Source: Nautilus pompilius
Taxonomy: Eukaryota > Mollusca > Cephalopoda > Nautilida > Nautilidae
NCBI GenBank assembly: GCA_018389105.1
Contig: JACATO010001069.1
Coordinates: forward strand, 558,001 to 622,000
DNA length: 64,000 nucleotides
Direction of reading: 5' to 3'
Each line of letters opens with the position of its first letter. Position 1 is the first letter of the stretch. The position numbers and the translations under genes are program-made. Positions 38,780-52,105 of the stretch are shown here, one piece after another. The notes under the pieces are model-generated. The model saw only the letters and a program-made list of their open reading frames with translations. It ran no database searches and was not told where the DNA came from.

Positions 38780-40425
38780 GTAAGCTAGCTAGCTAGCCGT
38801 GTGGGTCGCTCGCTCGTTCGACTACGTCTACAGGTCACCAGGCAAGCCCGGCGAACAAGCGCGCTGAGACACAGTGGAGCCTGTTTTACTCGGAATCTGT
38901 GCGATAACGCCTTGGCCGCCGGGCCCTGACGAGATCACGGTTCCGATAGATCAGGCTGATAAATGTGTCTTTCTTAAAACCCAGTCAAGAAGACAGGTAA
39001 AATGTCACATGCTTGAAGGATGAGCGTTGGCGGCGAACGTTCCCGCTTCCTCCCGGAGTAGACAACAGACAGGTAACGTCGCATATATATTTCATCAGCC
39101 CCCAGTTATTTGCTTTTATTACAGCTCAGACCAATTCTTCTTACTGGAGTGCCACAGGCCTGCCTGTGGGTATAGACGTCTTAGGTTCGCTATGTACACT
39201 GCTGGAAGACGCAAAAAATTTAAACAGCAATGAACTGCTATACCCTGTCACTCGCTCTCGGAAGGGGAATGTTTTCATTCAATAAAATAAAATTTAAGCC
39301 TAATTCTACGTTTGTTTTGGACACAAGATTTAAAAAAAATGAGCAGAGAGAGTGAACAGACAAATCGTTATAGTAGATAGTTACGTTACACTAGAATTTC
39401 GAGGCTTTTTAAATATCCGTCTGTCTAAGCGTGATTGCCGGGGAGGAAAACCCAAACAAGCCGGGCTGGGCTGTAACAACTAACTTCGGTTATCTGGATC
39501 CACCGTTACGGCTGGCCTAATAATAATTAAATGAGCGAGCGATATGTTTTTACGTTTAGTTCTTTTCCTGTTAAATATCCGACAGAATTTCTTCTAATTT
39601 AAACAGCACTCTTTTTGCCACCCCGCGGACAGATACGTCAGAAAGCCCTGCTAACGTTTTTCAGTACACGCCACCTAAACACAAAAATACGCCGGCTATT
39701 GTTCGCGTTGGTTGGTGTTTTACACGACACATTATCCAACCCACCCCAAAGTTGTACCTAAACTTTACCGCTTGCTATCTTCCAAAACCTAAACCCACTC
39801 TGCCGTTGTTGTTCACAACATTTAAGTAACTTTACACCCCTGCCAAGGTGGTTGGTTGTCCGGGTCAGTGTGAATCCTGACCTCTTTCCCTCTCAGCCAT
39901 ATCAGCGCTGCCCTGAAGATCACAACTTCCAAGTGTTATGATGTGTAGGCACAATGTGAGCTCTTCGAACCAGTAGGTTCAGCGAAGTACTGTCCTGTAA
40001 CGCAACCCACCCCATCTAACCCAACGTCAACTAAACCCCAAGGCCGGCCGGCACGCATATAAAGATCAGGAGTATAACGAATTGTCAGACTAGAGACAAA
40101 GCCACTGAAGCATATGAAACTCCACCGAATGAAATTCTGCTAATGCACTAACGTATCTGACAGCAGTCAGAATGATTGCTACTCAGTCTGGTGATGGAGA
40201 GAGAAAGAGAAATGCGAAACAAATATGTACAACGAACTTGATCCAAGTCTGTCACTTAAGACGCTTCGTTTTGTTTAAGAGAAGGGAGATGATAAAATCG
40301 AAAGAAAAACGCACCATATATTACTTAAATTAAAGATGTATTTAATTTGAAAGTCTCCTCCAGAATTTTATATTTTAAATCCTTTTAAAACAATGATAAT
40401 AATAATCTAGCCGCCTGTAATCTGA

Positions 40426-40590
40426 TTACAAATGGTCGTCAGGTTTTCTGAGAATCTGAACATTTCCTATGTAAACTTGCTTGCTGCATGTACACCACTG
40501 TTCTTTCATATTTTCCGACAATATAAGAATGGATTTTTCATTCGTAACTTTATTAACAATTCCATCCCAGCCGATTTCGTTAGTAGCCAT
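40426..40590 (-). CDS. Candidate start exon or 54-codon ORF on the minus strand
   Basis: ATG at 40590-40588 lies in TTTCAAAATGGC, a good initiation context that also resembles a YY1 site. The frame MATNEIGWDGIVNKVTNEKS followed by ILILSENMKEQWCTCSKQ runs to a TAA at 40426-40428, with CpG-containing codons unlike the surrounding AT-rich DNA. An in-frame upstream ATG at 40638 exists. Potential donors occur inside (for example CAA|GTTTAC near 40476), so the true exon may be shorter. It may be the first exon of the minus-strand gene ending at 18465, which lacks a 5' end; that link is inference. The plus-strand frame at 40432-40659 is taken as a shadow. Confidence 0.35.
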   Translation of the reverse strand: MATNEIGWDGIVNKVTNEKSILILSENMKEQWCTCSKQVYIGNVQILRKPDDHL

Positions 40591-40720
40591 TTTGAAAATA
40601 GTCCCTCCAAACTGACAACTATTAACGTCATCGTTCAATCGGACGTTATTTTTGACTGACTATCCCTGGTAACTCGCTCCTTCCAATGACTGCGTTGTCG
40701 GTTTTATTGATCATCAGCTA

Positions 40721-43700
40721 AAAGTCAGCCATCTGGTTTTCAGGAGATTTAGTCTTTTAAAAAAAATTGCAATGTTACATGACTGCTTTGACCTAAACAT
40801 TCCACACATTACGTAGCCTTTTTAATAAATAAGTTCTGATATTTAACTCTCTCTCTCTCACGCACAAATAAACCTGCGCGTAATAGCCGGAGGAAAGAAA
40901 CAGAACTAAGAGATATACTCTTCTGTTCTTCAGAGATAATCGGAAGCATTTACTTTCAGTTGTAAGGAAAGAAAAAGAAAAAAGCCAACTTAAAAAAAAA
41001 AATATTGCTGCTTACATAAAATCAAATAGACTAGGGGAAATAACTCTTAGAATCTGAATTTGACATTGTTAGAGCATTCAGGGAAGTATTTTGTTAAAAA
41101 GCTGATTCATGGACTCTAGAATAAAATAATTCAATATATGCATACATAGTTTGGCTTTTACGGTATATACTGAGGCTTCTATTATATTATTTTACCATAG
41201 TGCATTTGTTTGAGTACATAAGATAACCAACAATTCACGTTAAAACATTCAGGCATTAATTGATCTGTTCTGTAAAAGAAACTCCATTTTAGTTTTAAGT
41301 TTAAAAACTAGTGACATAGAAAAAAAAAGTATTTAAGTTGATATATACACATATCTATGCTGAAAAAGGCTATTTGACAAAAATGTGATGTCTAAAGTGA
41401 ACATGGGACAAATTCAAAGACACTTAGGGCTAGTTTGGCTTCTACAATAAAAATGAGAGGTGTGGTGGTTCCGTGGTTTTTAACTACTTCATTTCTGGTT
41501 ATCACATCTTTAATGACCAAACCCCTTTTATTTTTGTATATAAAACTGGTTTTTGTTGTTGCCATTGCTGTTTTAAGGTTCATAAAAATTGTAAATTTTC
41601 TTTGCACCAAAGCATGCCACTTTATCATTATGTATGCTTTATGCAATTTATACTTTGACAAAGACTATCATGATGAATGTATCCACTAAATTGCATGTGT
41701 TCACATTGCCAGATTTCTGAGATTCAATATATCTCTCTACCATATCACTATGTTGTGATGCAAAGTTTCCTAGTATACAATGTAGTTTTAAGAAGATGCT
41801 TTGCTCTTCCAGTTTTAAAACCATAGATCAGAAATTATTTTAAGTTGTAGTACTGATTAACTTTAAAACAAATTTTCAATTTATAACTTTATCAAAATTA
41901 ATGAAAAAGTAAATTTGGAAACCTTATGATTATTGTGTCTTCCTTAGACATTCTTTCTTGCACAAAGTTTAATAAATCACTTCTAGAATTTCAGAGCTAC
42001 CTTCCTGGATTCTATTAGCTAGAGAGAGGGAATTGTCATAAAATGTTGGTAGTTGATTTAGATTTTCAAGTCTGAGAATTTTATCAGTGAAAAAAAGTAA
42101 CCTTTTGCAGAAAAAGAGATAGTCATTTGTTCTTAATTTATATATGATCTTTTTAGGATAATTTTCAAAATGTAGTAATGGTGAAAAAAAAAAACAGATA
42201 AAAAACATTGGCTAGACATTATTGTTTAATTATATCCTTTGAAAGACAAGTGGCAAAAGAAATCTGAATGATTTCTCTTTCCTTAACTGCAGTGATTGCA
42301 TGTAATTCAGCCTAACATGCACCTTTCACCATTTTCCTTCAAATGCAGAATTCATTCAGACACAGCAAACTTAGGATCATTAAATATTAGTCCTGAATTG
42401 AGCATATTCAAAATATGAAACAACAAACACTTTTATATAGAGAGGAAACTCTACTCTAGCTTATGACAATGTTTTGCTTGGAAACTGTTCAAGGCCAACT
42501 CTGCCTTTCACTGTTATCATTAAGATGTTTGTTGTTTTATCACTTTTCTGAATGATGGTTACTCAAGGTCCTTTCTTTCCTCAGATGGTGTGTGTTGTAA
42601 TAAATTATTGATTTCTTCCCTTCTACTACTCATGGTTGTTTCAAGAAGAAAAATCTATTGTTGTTTAGTAGATATTTTGTTCTAATAAATAGATATTCCT
42701 TTTATTTTTCAATTTATTTATGTGCATTATGCAAGCTAATGAAACTTGATAAATCTCAGGAATGTTTCTTTTTACATATCAGTTTTAAGGTTGGAAACCA
42801 ATTCTGACTTGTCATATCAGTAACGGGTTACTACTTTCTAATCAATTTTAAAGCAGATGTTAAAATAACAGATGAATAAGTATGTATAGTGTATGCTGTC
42901 TGAACCCTTTTCACCAAAGAGGTTCCTTTACATAAACAAAAATTAATTGCCTGATAAACATTTGTTATGCCAGGAATTAATTTAAAATATACTTGTCTTT
43001 CGAAGCTATGAGATCCTGGAAGATAATTCAAAAGATTCTCTTTCAAGTCTTTTGAGTTGGAGTTGGGTGGGAACTTTGTGTAATTTCCAGTTAGTATTTC
43101 CATCCTTTAACCACATCCATGTAAGGAAAAATAAATTTAGCTTTTTAACCCCTAAAATGTACCCAGATCAATTTTTTAAAAGTAATTTTTCCACAAGTGG
43201 AGGAGGATTGTTTCAATCACTCAGCAGTGATCCAATCAATCCTGAAGGCCACCAGCTATGTGGGTTGTCCTGTGTTTCCATGCTACATTGGAGTAGCCTT
43301 GTTAAAGTAGTTGTTGTAACTTAGCCCTTTTGTTTCAGTTTTTCTCAATAACTAGGAGACTATGGTATGAGCCTGTCAACATGTCCTAGGGGATTTGCTT
43401 TCCCTGCCAAATCCAACATTTCATTTTGATAAGGGCAGCTAGGGTAGCAGACACATTCAGGATAGGGTAGAGCCTACAAATGATCCAAATGGCCCATGTC
43501 ACAAAGTAAAGACTTGAACATGGAACAGGAACCAAACTCCAGGGTTGTACCCTGAAAGGCCCTGTCAGAGCTCTGTGGCAATTATCTCCAATCAGTTAGA
43601 GAATCTTTCAGGTGTAGAGTTTCCCTGTGATAATTGGGGGTTACCTCCTGGCTAAAGAACAAGGTAATTGAGGAAATATTTTAGTGATAAGATGAAATCT

Positions 43701-46700
43701 CCAGAACATGGGTACACATTACTCTCAGGAAATCTGGTCACTGTACTGTATACCAAGTATGAATATAACCACCTTTCAGAAAGATTATAAAAACCACCAA
43801 ATATGTACCATATGCATTTTTAAAATCAAAATAATGAATGGATGTTTCCCCACAAATGTTTTTTAGGAGGAACCAATAGTAGTGCAATATATTTTTGAAG
43901 TAGATAACATTTATTTTCTAAAAATTGTATTAGAAGCTACTTTGAAGGAAAAATATTTTCAATTGATATACTGTTTCCGATAAAAGATCTTTTTATTGAG
44001 CATTAATGGCTGTAAATTATAATCTAAGAAAAATCAATCTTTGTTTCTTGTTTTATAAAATCTAACAAGGTATACCTTGGTTTTCTACTCTTCACCCCTG
44101 TTCAGTTAGAAGGCTCCTTTTTACTAACAGTACATAATAGGAGTCAGAAATGAGGGCACCTGTCCCATAAGAGCACTTGATGGCTGGCCTTCCTTTATGT
44201 ACTTAATTCACAAACATGGAGCAAAGAATAGACTACTCCCCAGGAGAACAGTACATTAAGGCAACAGGTAAAGGCTGTTTACATTGGTTAGGTGGTGAAA
44301 AAAAAAAAAAAATGTATGTCCAGGCTCTTGTGGACTGAATGGTAACAATACTTAGCATTATGAGGCATCGGAAAGCAGCTGACAATGGCTTATGAAGATT
44401 TAAAAAACTCAGTGGTACGCATTTGCATTTTGTAGGATGGTTACTAAACCACTTAAACAAACAGAACTCTTATGTATGAAAAAAACTAGAGGTGAACAGA
44501 AACAGTAAAGTAAGTGTCGATCTGAAATTCTTTATTGGTAAATCAAAGTAAAAAACGACTTTGTATCCTTTGCAGAGCAAGTCTGATAATAAAGTATCCA
44601 ACATTTATTGCCCTCACCGCTCACTAGTGAATGTATAGTCGTGTGAATGGCTCTTCGGTTTTTAAATATCAGTCTCTGTTTGTAGATCCTAATACCAGGA
44701 ATTTTCACTCTTTACCAAGGTAATAAAATATTTAAATAAAAAACAAAGCTCCCTTTTTTGATCATACTCTTTGTATAATTAAAAACAAATAATGCAAGCT
44801 TTTGTTGTATTATAATGATTACCCTTTTCAATCTTAAACATTTTAACAATGTCAGATAGATTATGTACAATATTTTTCAGATATAGTACATAAAAGTCTA
44901 AAGTTTAAAAAAAAAAAACATGTTATCATTTAATAAATGGTTGAGATTAATGTACTAACCAAAACTTTATATTCTAGCTATAAAATCAGTGTACAATCAA
45001 TGAAGCAGGGGCTGACTCAATAAAGCATTGTCATGAAGTACATCTGGTTCAATGATGATACTATCTGAGGTTGAATTCAAGTGGGCTACCTACATAACAG
45101 TATCATATACAGTCTTCCATTATCTTTAACCAACAGTCTGCACATTTGATAAATAAATCAAGTTTATACTCACTGATTTCTATTTTACATTTGTTTTCTT
45201 TAATGTCACAGTATAGGCAGCTTTTGTATATGCAGCTGCACATTTAGACATTAAATGATTGCAAAAAAGAGGTAATTTGTAGTCTACTAAGGTAATATTT
45301 TGATAGGTACATTTATAAATAAAAATATACAACTGTTCAACAAAAACCCTGTTTTACGGGTATATCTGAAGATAAAACATGTAGTCTAGAATCAAAATCA
45401 CAAATTTGCTTATGATATTAGTAACTTTATTTTTTAATGAGGAAAACCACATGTGAAATATGCTAAATACTTATGCATAAATATTGACTTCGCTCTTAGA
45501 TTTTACTTGTGGAAGTATTTTATATGCCAAAATTATTTCTTGGTTAAATTTTGTGCTACAAGGATCTTGATAGAGAGAGAGCACTGGTTAAAAATATTTC
45601 ACACAACCACCACCATGACTTAAGTGGTGAAAGCTGGTATGGTACCTTGAATTAATATTGCAAATAAATGGTGACAGTTTGAAGATTGCTTGTGCACAAG
45701 AAAATTATTTTGAAAAATTTGCATAAAAATGAATGCATTGCATACAACCAACACTCTTTTGACCTACTTTCTTTTTCATGCTTCATTTCTGATGTAATCG
45801 AATAATAATGTTGCCATTTTATGAAAATTAACGATACCTTTCTTTTTTTTGTTTGTTAGATTAAACTCAACAACCCCTTAATTTCTAAAATGCTCAAAGA
45901 GAAATGTCATACAACTTGTAACTTTTTAAAAGTAACTATGAAAAACATTTAGCTTTGTAGCATGCTAAAAAAAGAAAAAAAGATGTCTGGCAAATAATAC
46001 TGTTAGTAAACACATTTCTTCCCTGCTCTATCGCTTAAGTGTGTGTGTCCCCTCTCCACGCCACCTACAAAACAAGACTTCTTTTTGTTGTCAATGAAAG
46101 TTTTAAAAAAATTCAATGATTACCATCTCTTTGGGTTAAGTTTTACTAGCTGTAAACTATAAATGCACTGGTTGTTATTAATAAAGTATAAATGTCAACC
46201 TGTGAGGTAAAACTTTTCTTTCCTACAATAAAAAGAAGCTAAATTAGGCAGAAAGGAGCTCCAAACTTTGTGTACTGATATCAGTTCTCAAGTTACCAAC
46301 ATCAGCTGAATACTAAAAGAGTTACAGATAGAACTCATAAAGGAAACAATAACAATAAGGACAAACTAAATTTGTTTGCAAGGCACCATAGCTAAAATTT
46401 GCTAAATTGTTACTGCATCTAGTTATTGTGGAAGTAAACTTTTACTGTAGTTTTGATACTTGGCTGGATTACTACCGTGACTTGCAATAATCTGTTGCAT
46501 TATTTGGTAACTGTTTGACTTTGAAATATGCAAAATTATATATTTAAAGAAAATCAACATGTACTCCGTTAAATAACTCCACGGTGAACAGCTAGTAAAA
46601 CAAACAAGACTGAAAAACATAACAGCAGTAAACAATGAACTTAAAGTTCATTTTCATTTAGCCATTATAACTATATGATTTGTGTGTTTGTTTTCTTAAA

Positions 46701-47430
46701 GAATGTTTGCTTGAAATAAACTCTTCATTAGGACATCCCAGGTATTTTGGTTAATATTTCTCTTTCCCTGTTTCGTGTTATGTTCCTTCAGGTATTTTTG
46801 TGATTTTTTTTCTTTTGCTAGATCAATACAATGACTACTACCCATACAATATCTGAAATACAAATGTACATTCTAATATAAACAAGAATTCAGAATGACA
46901 TGTTGATTCAATTTCTTTTCACAATATTTTAAAAATGTATTCAAATTAATGTACACTGTAATGTTAAAAAGATTCTGAACTGGAACGAATCTTGTACAAA
47001 GACCTTTCAAGCAAATTAGTAAAACAAATGTAGGTAGGCAGGCTAATTTCTGGGCAAGATGACACTGTTGTGTAATGGAGTAGTTTTACCTGGAAAAGTA
47101 TGACAAGTTTGACAGCCTCCCTTTCTCTCCTTAACAAAATGTGTTCTCAGTAAATCTGGTCTGACAAACTACACTAGTTTCCAAAAGTTAGCAAAAAAAA
47201 ACAACAAAACAACAAAAAAACAAACAAAATGGTTAAAGTTCTATTGATCAAATGTTTAACACAAATCTTCTTCAGGTAATATAACTTTTATCAAAAGAAA
47301 TATGTAAAAGAGTTCCAGTAGAAACATGTAAATCATGAATGAAAAAAACAGGTTTATGATCATATAAATTTTGGATCTGTTAGGATATTTGTTTTGAGGG
47401 GCAACATTACAAATGAGTCATCATAGTTGT
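40721..47430. other. AT-rich DNA, no recognisable gene
   Basis: Only short frames, often overlapping on both strands (for example 41392-41689, 43052-43324), with no recognisable domain. A somewhat GC-richer patch at about 43200-43690 contains text resembling decayed repeats (minus-strand GTTCAAGTC near 43510 could be a B box), too weak to classify. A poly(A) run is near 44300-44313. Confidence 0.4.
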
Positions 47431-47439
47431 TTGGAACAT

Positions 47440-48520
47440 TCTCTGAGCTATTGATTGGTAAGATAGAGAGGCTGGAGTCACAAACCCAGGTGGAAGTGGC
47501 TAAATATGAACAGAATGGTCAATTTTTTCAACCATTGAAGATCAGTTTAAGGTTGACCATGGATCACAATTCCAGCCAATGATTACTATGTTATTTAGCT
47601 TCAATACTGACTCAACTTCTGATCTCTGCAGCCACAGGCAAGATTGGTATCAGCCTGAATCATATGCAGGAGGTTGCATGAAAGAGGGCTCTCTGTGAGA
47701 TGACCCATTGTGAGTATTCTCATTGACCTGTTGCCATAAGTATAAGTGGCTAAACTGGTGCAGTGAGATGAGCATGTTGCTTTGACACCACATGATGGAG
47801 TCTATGTTCTCTTTACTGATGAGTCAAGATTTCGTTTTCAGTGTGTACTCATCTGTAGGGAACGTGGAACATTCCACCAGCCCACAAACATCATGGAAAA
47901 GAATCAATGTGGTCGTGATGGTCTGGGAAGAAATTTCATTGGGTGGGAAAATAAAACTGCATGTGTTTCAGGGAGGTACCCTGACTGCAATAAGGTATAT
48001 GGATGACATTCTGGATCTATATGTCAGACTACATACAGATGCAATTGGGGATAATTTAATTGTAAATTTTACTGGATGATAACAGATGTCCAGATATTGG
48101 TCAATTACATATGCCCTATCTTCAAGGCAAAAGCATTAAGTGCATGAAACGACCAGCACATACTCCTGAGTTAAATCCTATTGAGAATGTTTGGGATATT
48201 TGAGAAAGATGTGTTGCCTCTTTCCAATCCAAAAACCACACACTTTTCTGATAAGTCAATGGACTTAATTGTCAATTGCTCTCATTGACAACAAAGCTGC
48301 TGAGAATAATGTATTGTCATCAGTGGGCGATCACATCCCCCAAAGAGTACCTATAATTAATTTTTTATTTACATTTTTAATGTTAGAATTCTTTGTTTCC
48401 TGATTTGGTCCTGTTTGTTTCTTTTTACACCTCCAAAATTTATCTGCTATTTACATATTCCTTTGACAAAAGATTTTGCATGAAGAGGAGTTTGTGTTGA
48501 TCATTTGGTGAATAAAACTA
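47440..48520 (+). mobile_element. Tc1-like DNA transposon relic (copy 3, different lineage)
   Basis: Plus-strand translation in several frames gives Tc1 transposase: LFTDESRFRF (first catalytic Asp), NVVVMVWEEISLGGK, LHVFQGGTLTAIRYMDDILD, YVRLHTDAIGDN (second Asp region) and RPAHTPELNPIENVWDI (the third acidic-residue motif), then a tail with HIPQRVP. A TGA follows WDI and other frame breaks occur, so it is inactive. Sequence 47440-47780 corresponds to the DNA-binding N-terminus. It is unrelated in detail to copies 1 and 2. No intact terminal repeats were found. The overlapping frames at 47782-48079 are pieces of this transposase. Confidence 0.85.
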
Positions 48521-48995
48521 ACCATTTTGGAAACATATATATGTATTTTTTGTTTGCTTAACTTTGAGAAGCCAGTGTACTTCATTTTGAGCCAGCTCTC
48601 AATCCTCTGCAGTTTGCAATTCCTTGCTTTGTTCTCATGAAAAGTTGAATTACCAAATTAGGTCTGGTGGAGAAACTGGAGAACTTTTGGTTGTTATGAA
48701 GAACTGTTTTGTAATGAACAAGTAAATAGGAAAACATGTATGACTTAATGAAACTGAAAAGACTTGTGTGGAATGTTTTAATACCAAACTATAGGTTTGA
48801 CTTTGATCCTCAAAATTTATCTATTTAGTGGCTACCAAAAAAATGAAAGTTTTTTTTTTTCATACTTTTAGATCCTCTGGATGTTCTAGCAATGTTTCAC
48901 TAATCTGATGCTGGCTTTCTGAGCTTCATACCAATAGTCAACAGTGAATAAAATAAACAAACAAAAATATTAAGGTTGGGACTTGCTGTAATTCT

Positions 48996-49214
48996 ATGGC
49001 ATTAAGTTATAAAACATATACAAAAAAGCCATGTTTGGGAATGTTCCAGGCAACAGTGAACTTGCCAGATGTTTTAGCAATCAGTCCTCTAGGATATCTT
49101 GAACAACTGGAAATGTTGGTGGCCAAGAGTCTAGACAGAGTAAAAGCAGCAGGGCTACCAGACCAAAAACAACATTGCTTGGATCTGGTTTTAACCAGCT
49201 GCAACTATCCATAG
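48996..49214 (+). other. Uncharacterised 72-codon frame in a GC-richer patch
   Basis: MALSYKTYTKKPCLG...QLEMLVAKSLDRVKAAGLPD... ends with a TAG. The patch is noticeably less AT-rich than its surroundings, but the minus strand is also open (49007-49204) and no domain is recognised. No convincing flanking splice sites were found. It could be an exon fragment, a repeat remnant or chance. Confidence 0.15.
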
Positions 49215-50577
49215 TTTGGAAACCAATTATTAACCAATCATGAAATAACAAATGTATTTATTGTTGGGTACCAGACTATAGAAAAACTTAAGTCAGTTGT
49301 CTTTTTAATGCTTATTAATTCAACAATGACATATAGTTATGTACAATAATTGATTAAAATGTGTAGTGATATGCATTAATGATTATGTGAAGTTTCTTGG
49401 ATAATTGAAATTGTTCAATCATACAGATATACAAAAGTATACGATAAAAATATATTTACATCACCTTCCTACAATACTTTTGGAACTGAAAACAAATCAA
49501 TTAAGGGGCCATGATCTACTAAAGTAATCTTACAAAAGATTAAAATAATAAAACAAAAAAGACAAAATGTTTGATGGCACAATAAAAATGAATTGTTTTT
49601 CCTTTTATTACATATTTAAGATTTTAAAAAATAGTATCAATTAATTACCTTATAAGGAATTAATTTTGTTATCACATCCTGTCATTTTAGAAAATGAAAA
49701 GTCTATCACCAGTAAATTACCAGTTATTTGTTTTTATGATTGTAACTCCAGACATTCTGTAAATAATTCTTGGATGAAAATCACTATAAACTAAATGCAA
49801 ATTTTAATCAGATAGCATACATACATCCTTAAACGTTGACTCTTTATAATGACAGTTTCCTTAAACATATGAAAGCATCTTTCAAAATATATGAAAGTTT
49901 AAAAAAAATAACTGACTATTAAAAAACTTCAATACTACTTACCAAAATTCCATTTGCTTGATTTCCCTGTTATCTGAACTTTGCACACAGCAAATCTTTA
50001 TCCACAAGACTTTAAGCAAACTATCTCAGAAAAACAGTAGAGCTTAGCTATCAAAATTCAATTGGCAGTGGCTTCCCATCTAAGGAATATTTAGAGTATT
50101 TACTCTATGTTGAGTCAAACAAGATAAATTTGTACAGATAAATTGGTTGGAGTGGCTATGTGGTGGATCTAGGCCTATTACTTTCACAACTGTTGATACA
50201 CAATGGATGTTTACGTATAAAATCGAGAACTTTGATAATGCAGCTAGTCCAAAAACAACTTTAGTTATTTTTACCTACATATAGCAAAGATATAGTGTAC
50301 ACAGATAATCCAAATATTTATTTAGCATTTTAAGATAGCTTAGGTGTAGTTTAAAAAATAAAAGTTAAGCTTTAAACAATTTTCCGATTAATCTCCTCTT
50401 CAAATATACCTTCCTATTATCTATTTTCATAAAAGACTTCTAAAGCAAATTTCAATACCTATTGATTTTTTTAAAACAGCTTGAACAGTGGTGTTTATAT
50501 TAAGCATTCCAAATGTAATATCTTAATTTCTACAAAACTGATGAGTTATTATTAAAAAATTTCAATTTAAATCCAAG

Positions 50578-50613
50578 GTGTGTGTGTGTGTGTGCGCGCG
50601 CGCGCATGCATAC
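50578..50613. repeat. Perfect alternating purine-pyrimidine tract, (GT)n-(GC)n
   Basis: Thirty-six bases alternate purine and pyrimidine without a break: GT repeats, then GC repeats, then ATGCATAC. Such tracts can adopt Z-DNA under negative supercoiling. Confidence 0.95.
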
Positions 50614-52086
50614 TTATGACTGACTTTAGTCAAATGATAAATTAAATTGCCTTAAGTCTTAGAAACTTATCTGCCATGTATACTTAGATGAATGATTGTT
50701 TGATATTTCTAATTTTCTATCTGCACACCTACTTCATAGTTTATTCTTTGGATATGATTCACTTTCTTACCTGAGCAAATGAAAAAAAAAAGCTGGGATA
50801 GCTGAACTATTAGTAAGAGATCACTTCTGTGTTCTTAGTTAAAAATGTTATGCTTGCTTTTTTATTTTTCAGTTTAGTTTCTTTGGATCTTTTGGTCAAG
50901 TGTTCAAGAGTTACTTCTTCAGCACTGCCAACTACTGCCTTTATGCTATCTTCTCACTCTGTATAACAGTTGAACCATGAAATGGTGTAATGTGAGTCAG
51001 AGTAAAAATTATTTTCCACAGTAGTCCTTAACATTCGGCTACTTTAGAAAATGCTGTGCCATCAGTGCTTTCTTCACCAATTTTCAGCATTAAATTATGC
51101 AAGAATATTATATCCAGAGATTAGTTTATATTATGTTTGAAAGTCAAATGAAAAAAAAACTTCTGTATCTGGTGATAGCAACTTGCAATGATCACATTTT
51201 TTTGCTAAATTAAGCAACCTTGATTTGTCACCTAGTTTATGGTTGTTTAAAAAATAACAAAAAAACCTTTCCTCCATAGTAATATGTTCATAATGCTACT
51301 TTTTCTTATAGTACAAACACTAGTCTCCAAAATATTCCAATTAGCAAAAAAAAGACACACTTATGGATGTTAATCAATCCAAAAATTCTAAGCATCTGTT
51401 ATAAAAATAATCAATTTATTTATCTATAAAATCACATATGACCAGTTTTTTTTAATAATATCTCTTTTCATTTTTTTTAAAAATTTGTATGACTCATTGA
51501 TCATAATTAACACAAAATAATCTCAGTTCATTATCTGCAGTTTTTTAAAAATAAATACTTCCTAAAGATAAAAATTAGTCTAATAAGGTTGTAACTAATT
51601 TTTAAAATCTTTTCCAAGCATGTAAAAAACAATGAGACAAATTATCACAATCTGCTTGCACTTAGGTTATTAAATTTGAAACCCAACACTTCAGGCAGTT
51701 GTAATTATAGATAATTAGCTAAAAAGCAGTCCTACTTTCATTTTCTCATTAATTAACCTCAGCTACAAAAGTCTGCAAGCTTTGAAGACGACTCTTTCTG
51801 CAGTTAAAGGGTATCATCGTCTCTGGCTTAGGGCTGCTATGAGGTCACATGACAACAGGGGTTGCAGAAACTTAGTGATATCGCAAAATAATTTAACGCT
51901 TATTTATTTATTTGTAGATAATGAGGTCATCAAAAAAATAAGAAAATTTAAAAAACAATTTCAAAACAGAAGTTGGTTCCACAACCTCTCAGTACATTAT
52001 TATTTTAAAGTTCTCCTATTTTAAGATAAACAGTAACAAAAGAAAATTCTATAATTGGTCTAAAAACTAATCTTTACTGATGAAAT

Positions 52087-52105
52087 CACACACACACACA
52101 CACAC
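52087..52105. repeat. (CA)n microsatellite
   Basis: Pure CA dinucleotide run followed by CCCCACCC in AT-rich DNA. Confidence 0.9.

Larger units (their letters stand above)
38430..40720. promoter_or_regulatory. CpG-rich block, probable bidirectional promoter
   Basis: CpG and GC content rise clearly above both flanks over about 2 kb, with many CG pairs between 38430 and 40100 and a GGCCGGCCGG cluster near 40042. Good donors occur on the plus strand (GTAAGC at 38780, ACAG|GTAAAA at about 38998, ACAG|GTAACG at about 39073), suggesting alternative first exons. On the minus strand a likely start codon lies at 40590. Together these suggest divergent transcription. No TATA box was assigned. The frames at 39013-39285 on the plus strand probably reflect 5' UTR. 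Confidence 0.5.

Noticed and set aside
41392..41689. Overlapping ORFs of 84-90 codons on opposite strands
   Set aside because: Low-complexity hydrophobic translations in AT-rich DNA, no splice or promoter support.
43052..43324. 90-codon plus ORF in a GC-richer patch
   Set aside because: No recognisable domain; the region looks like decayed repeat sequence.
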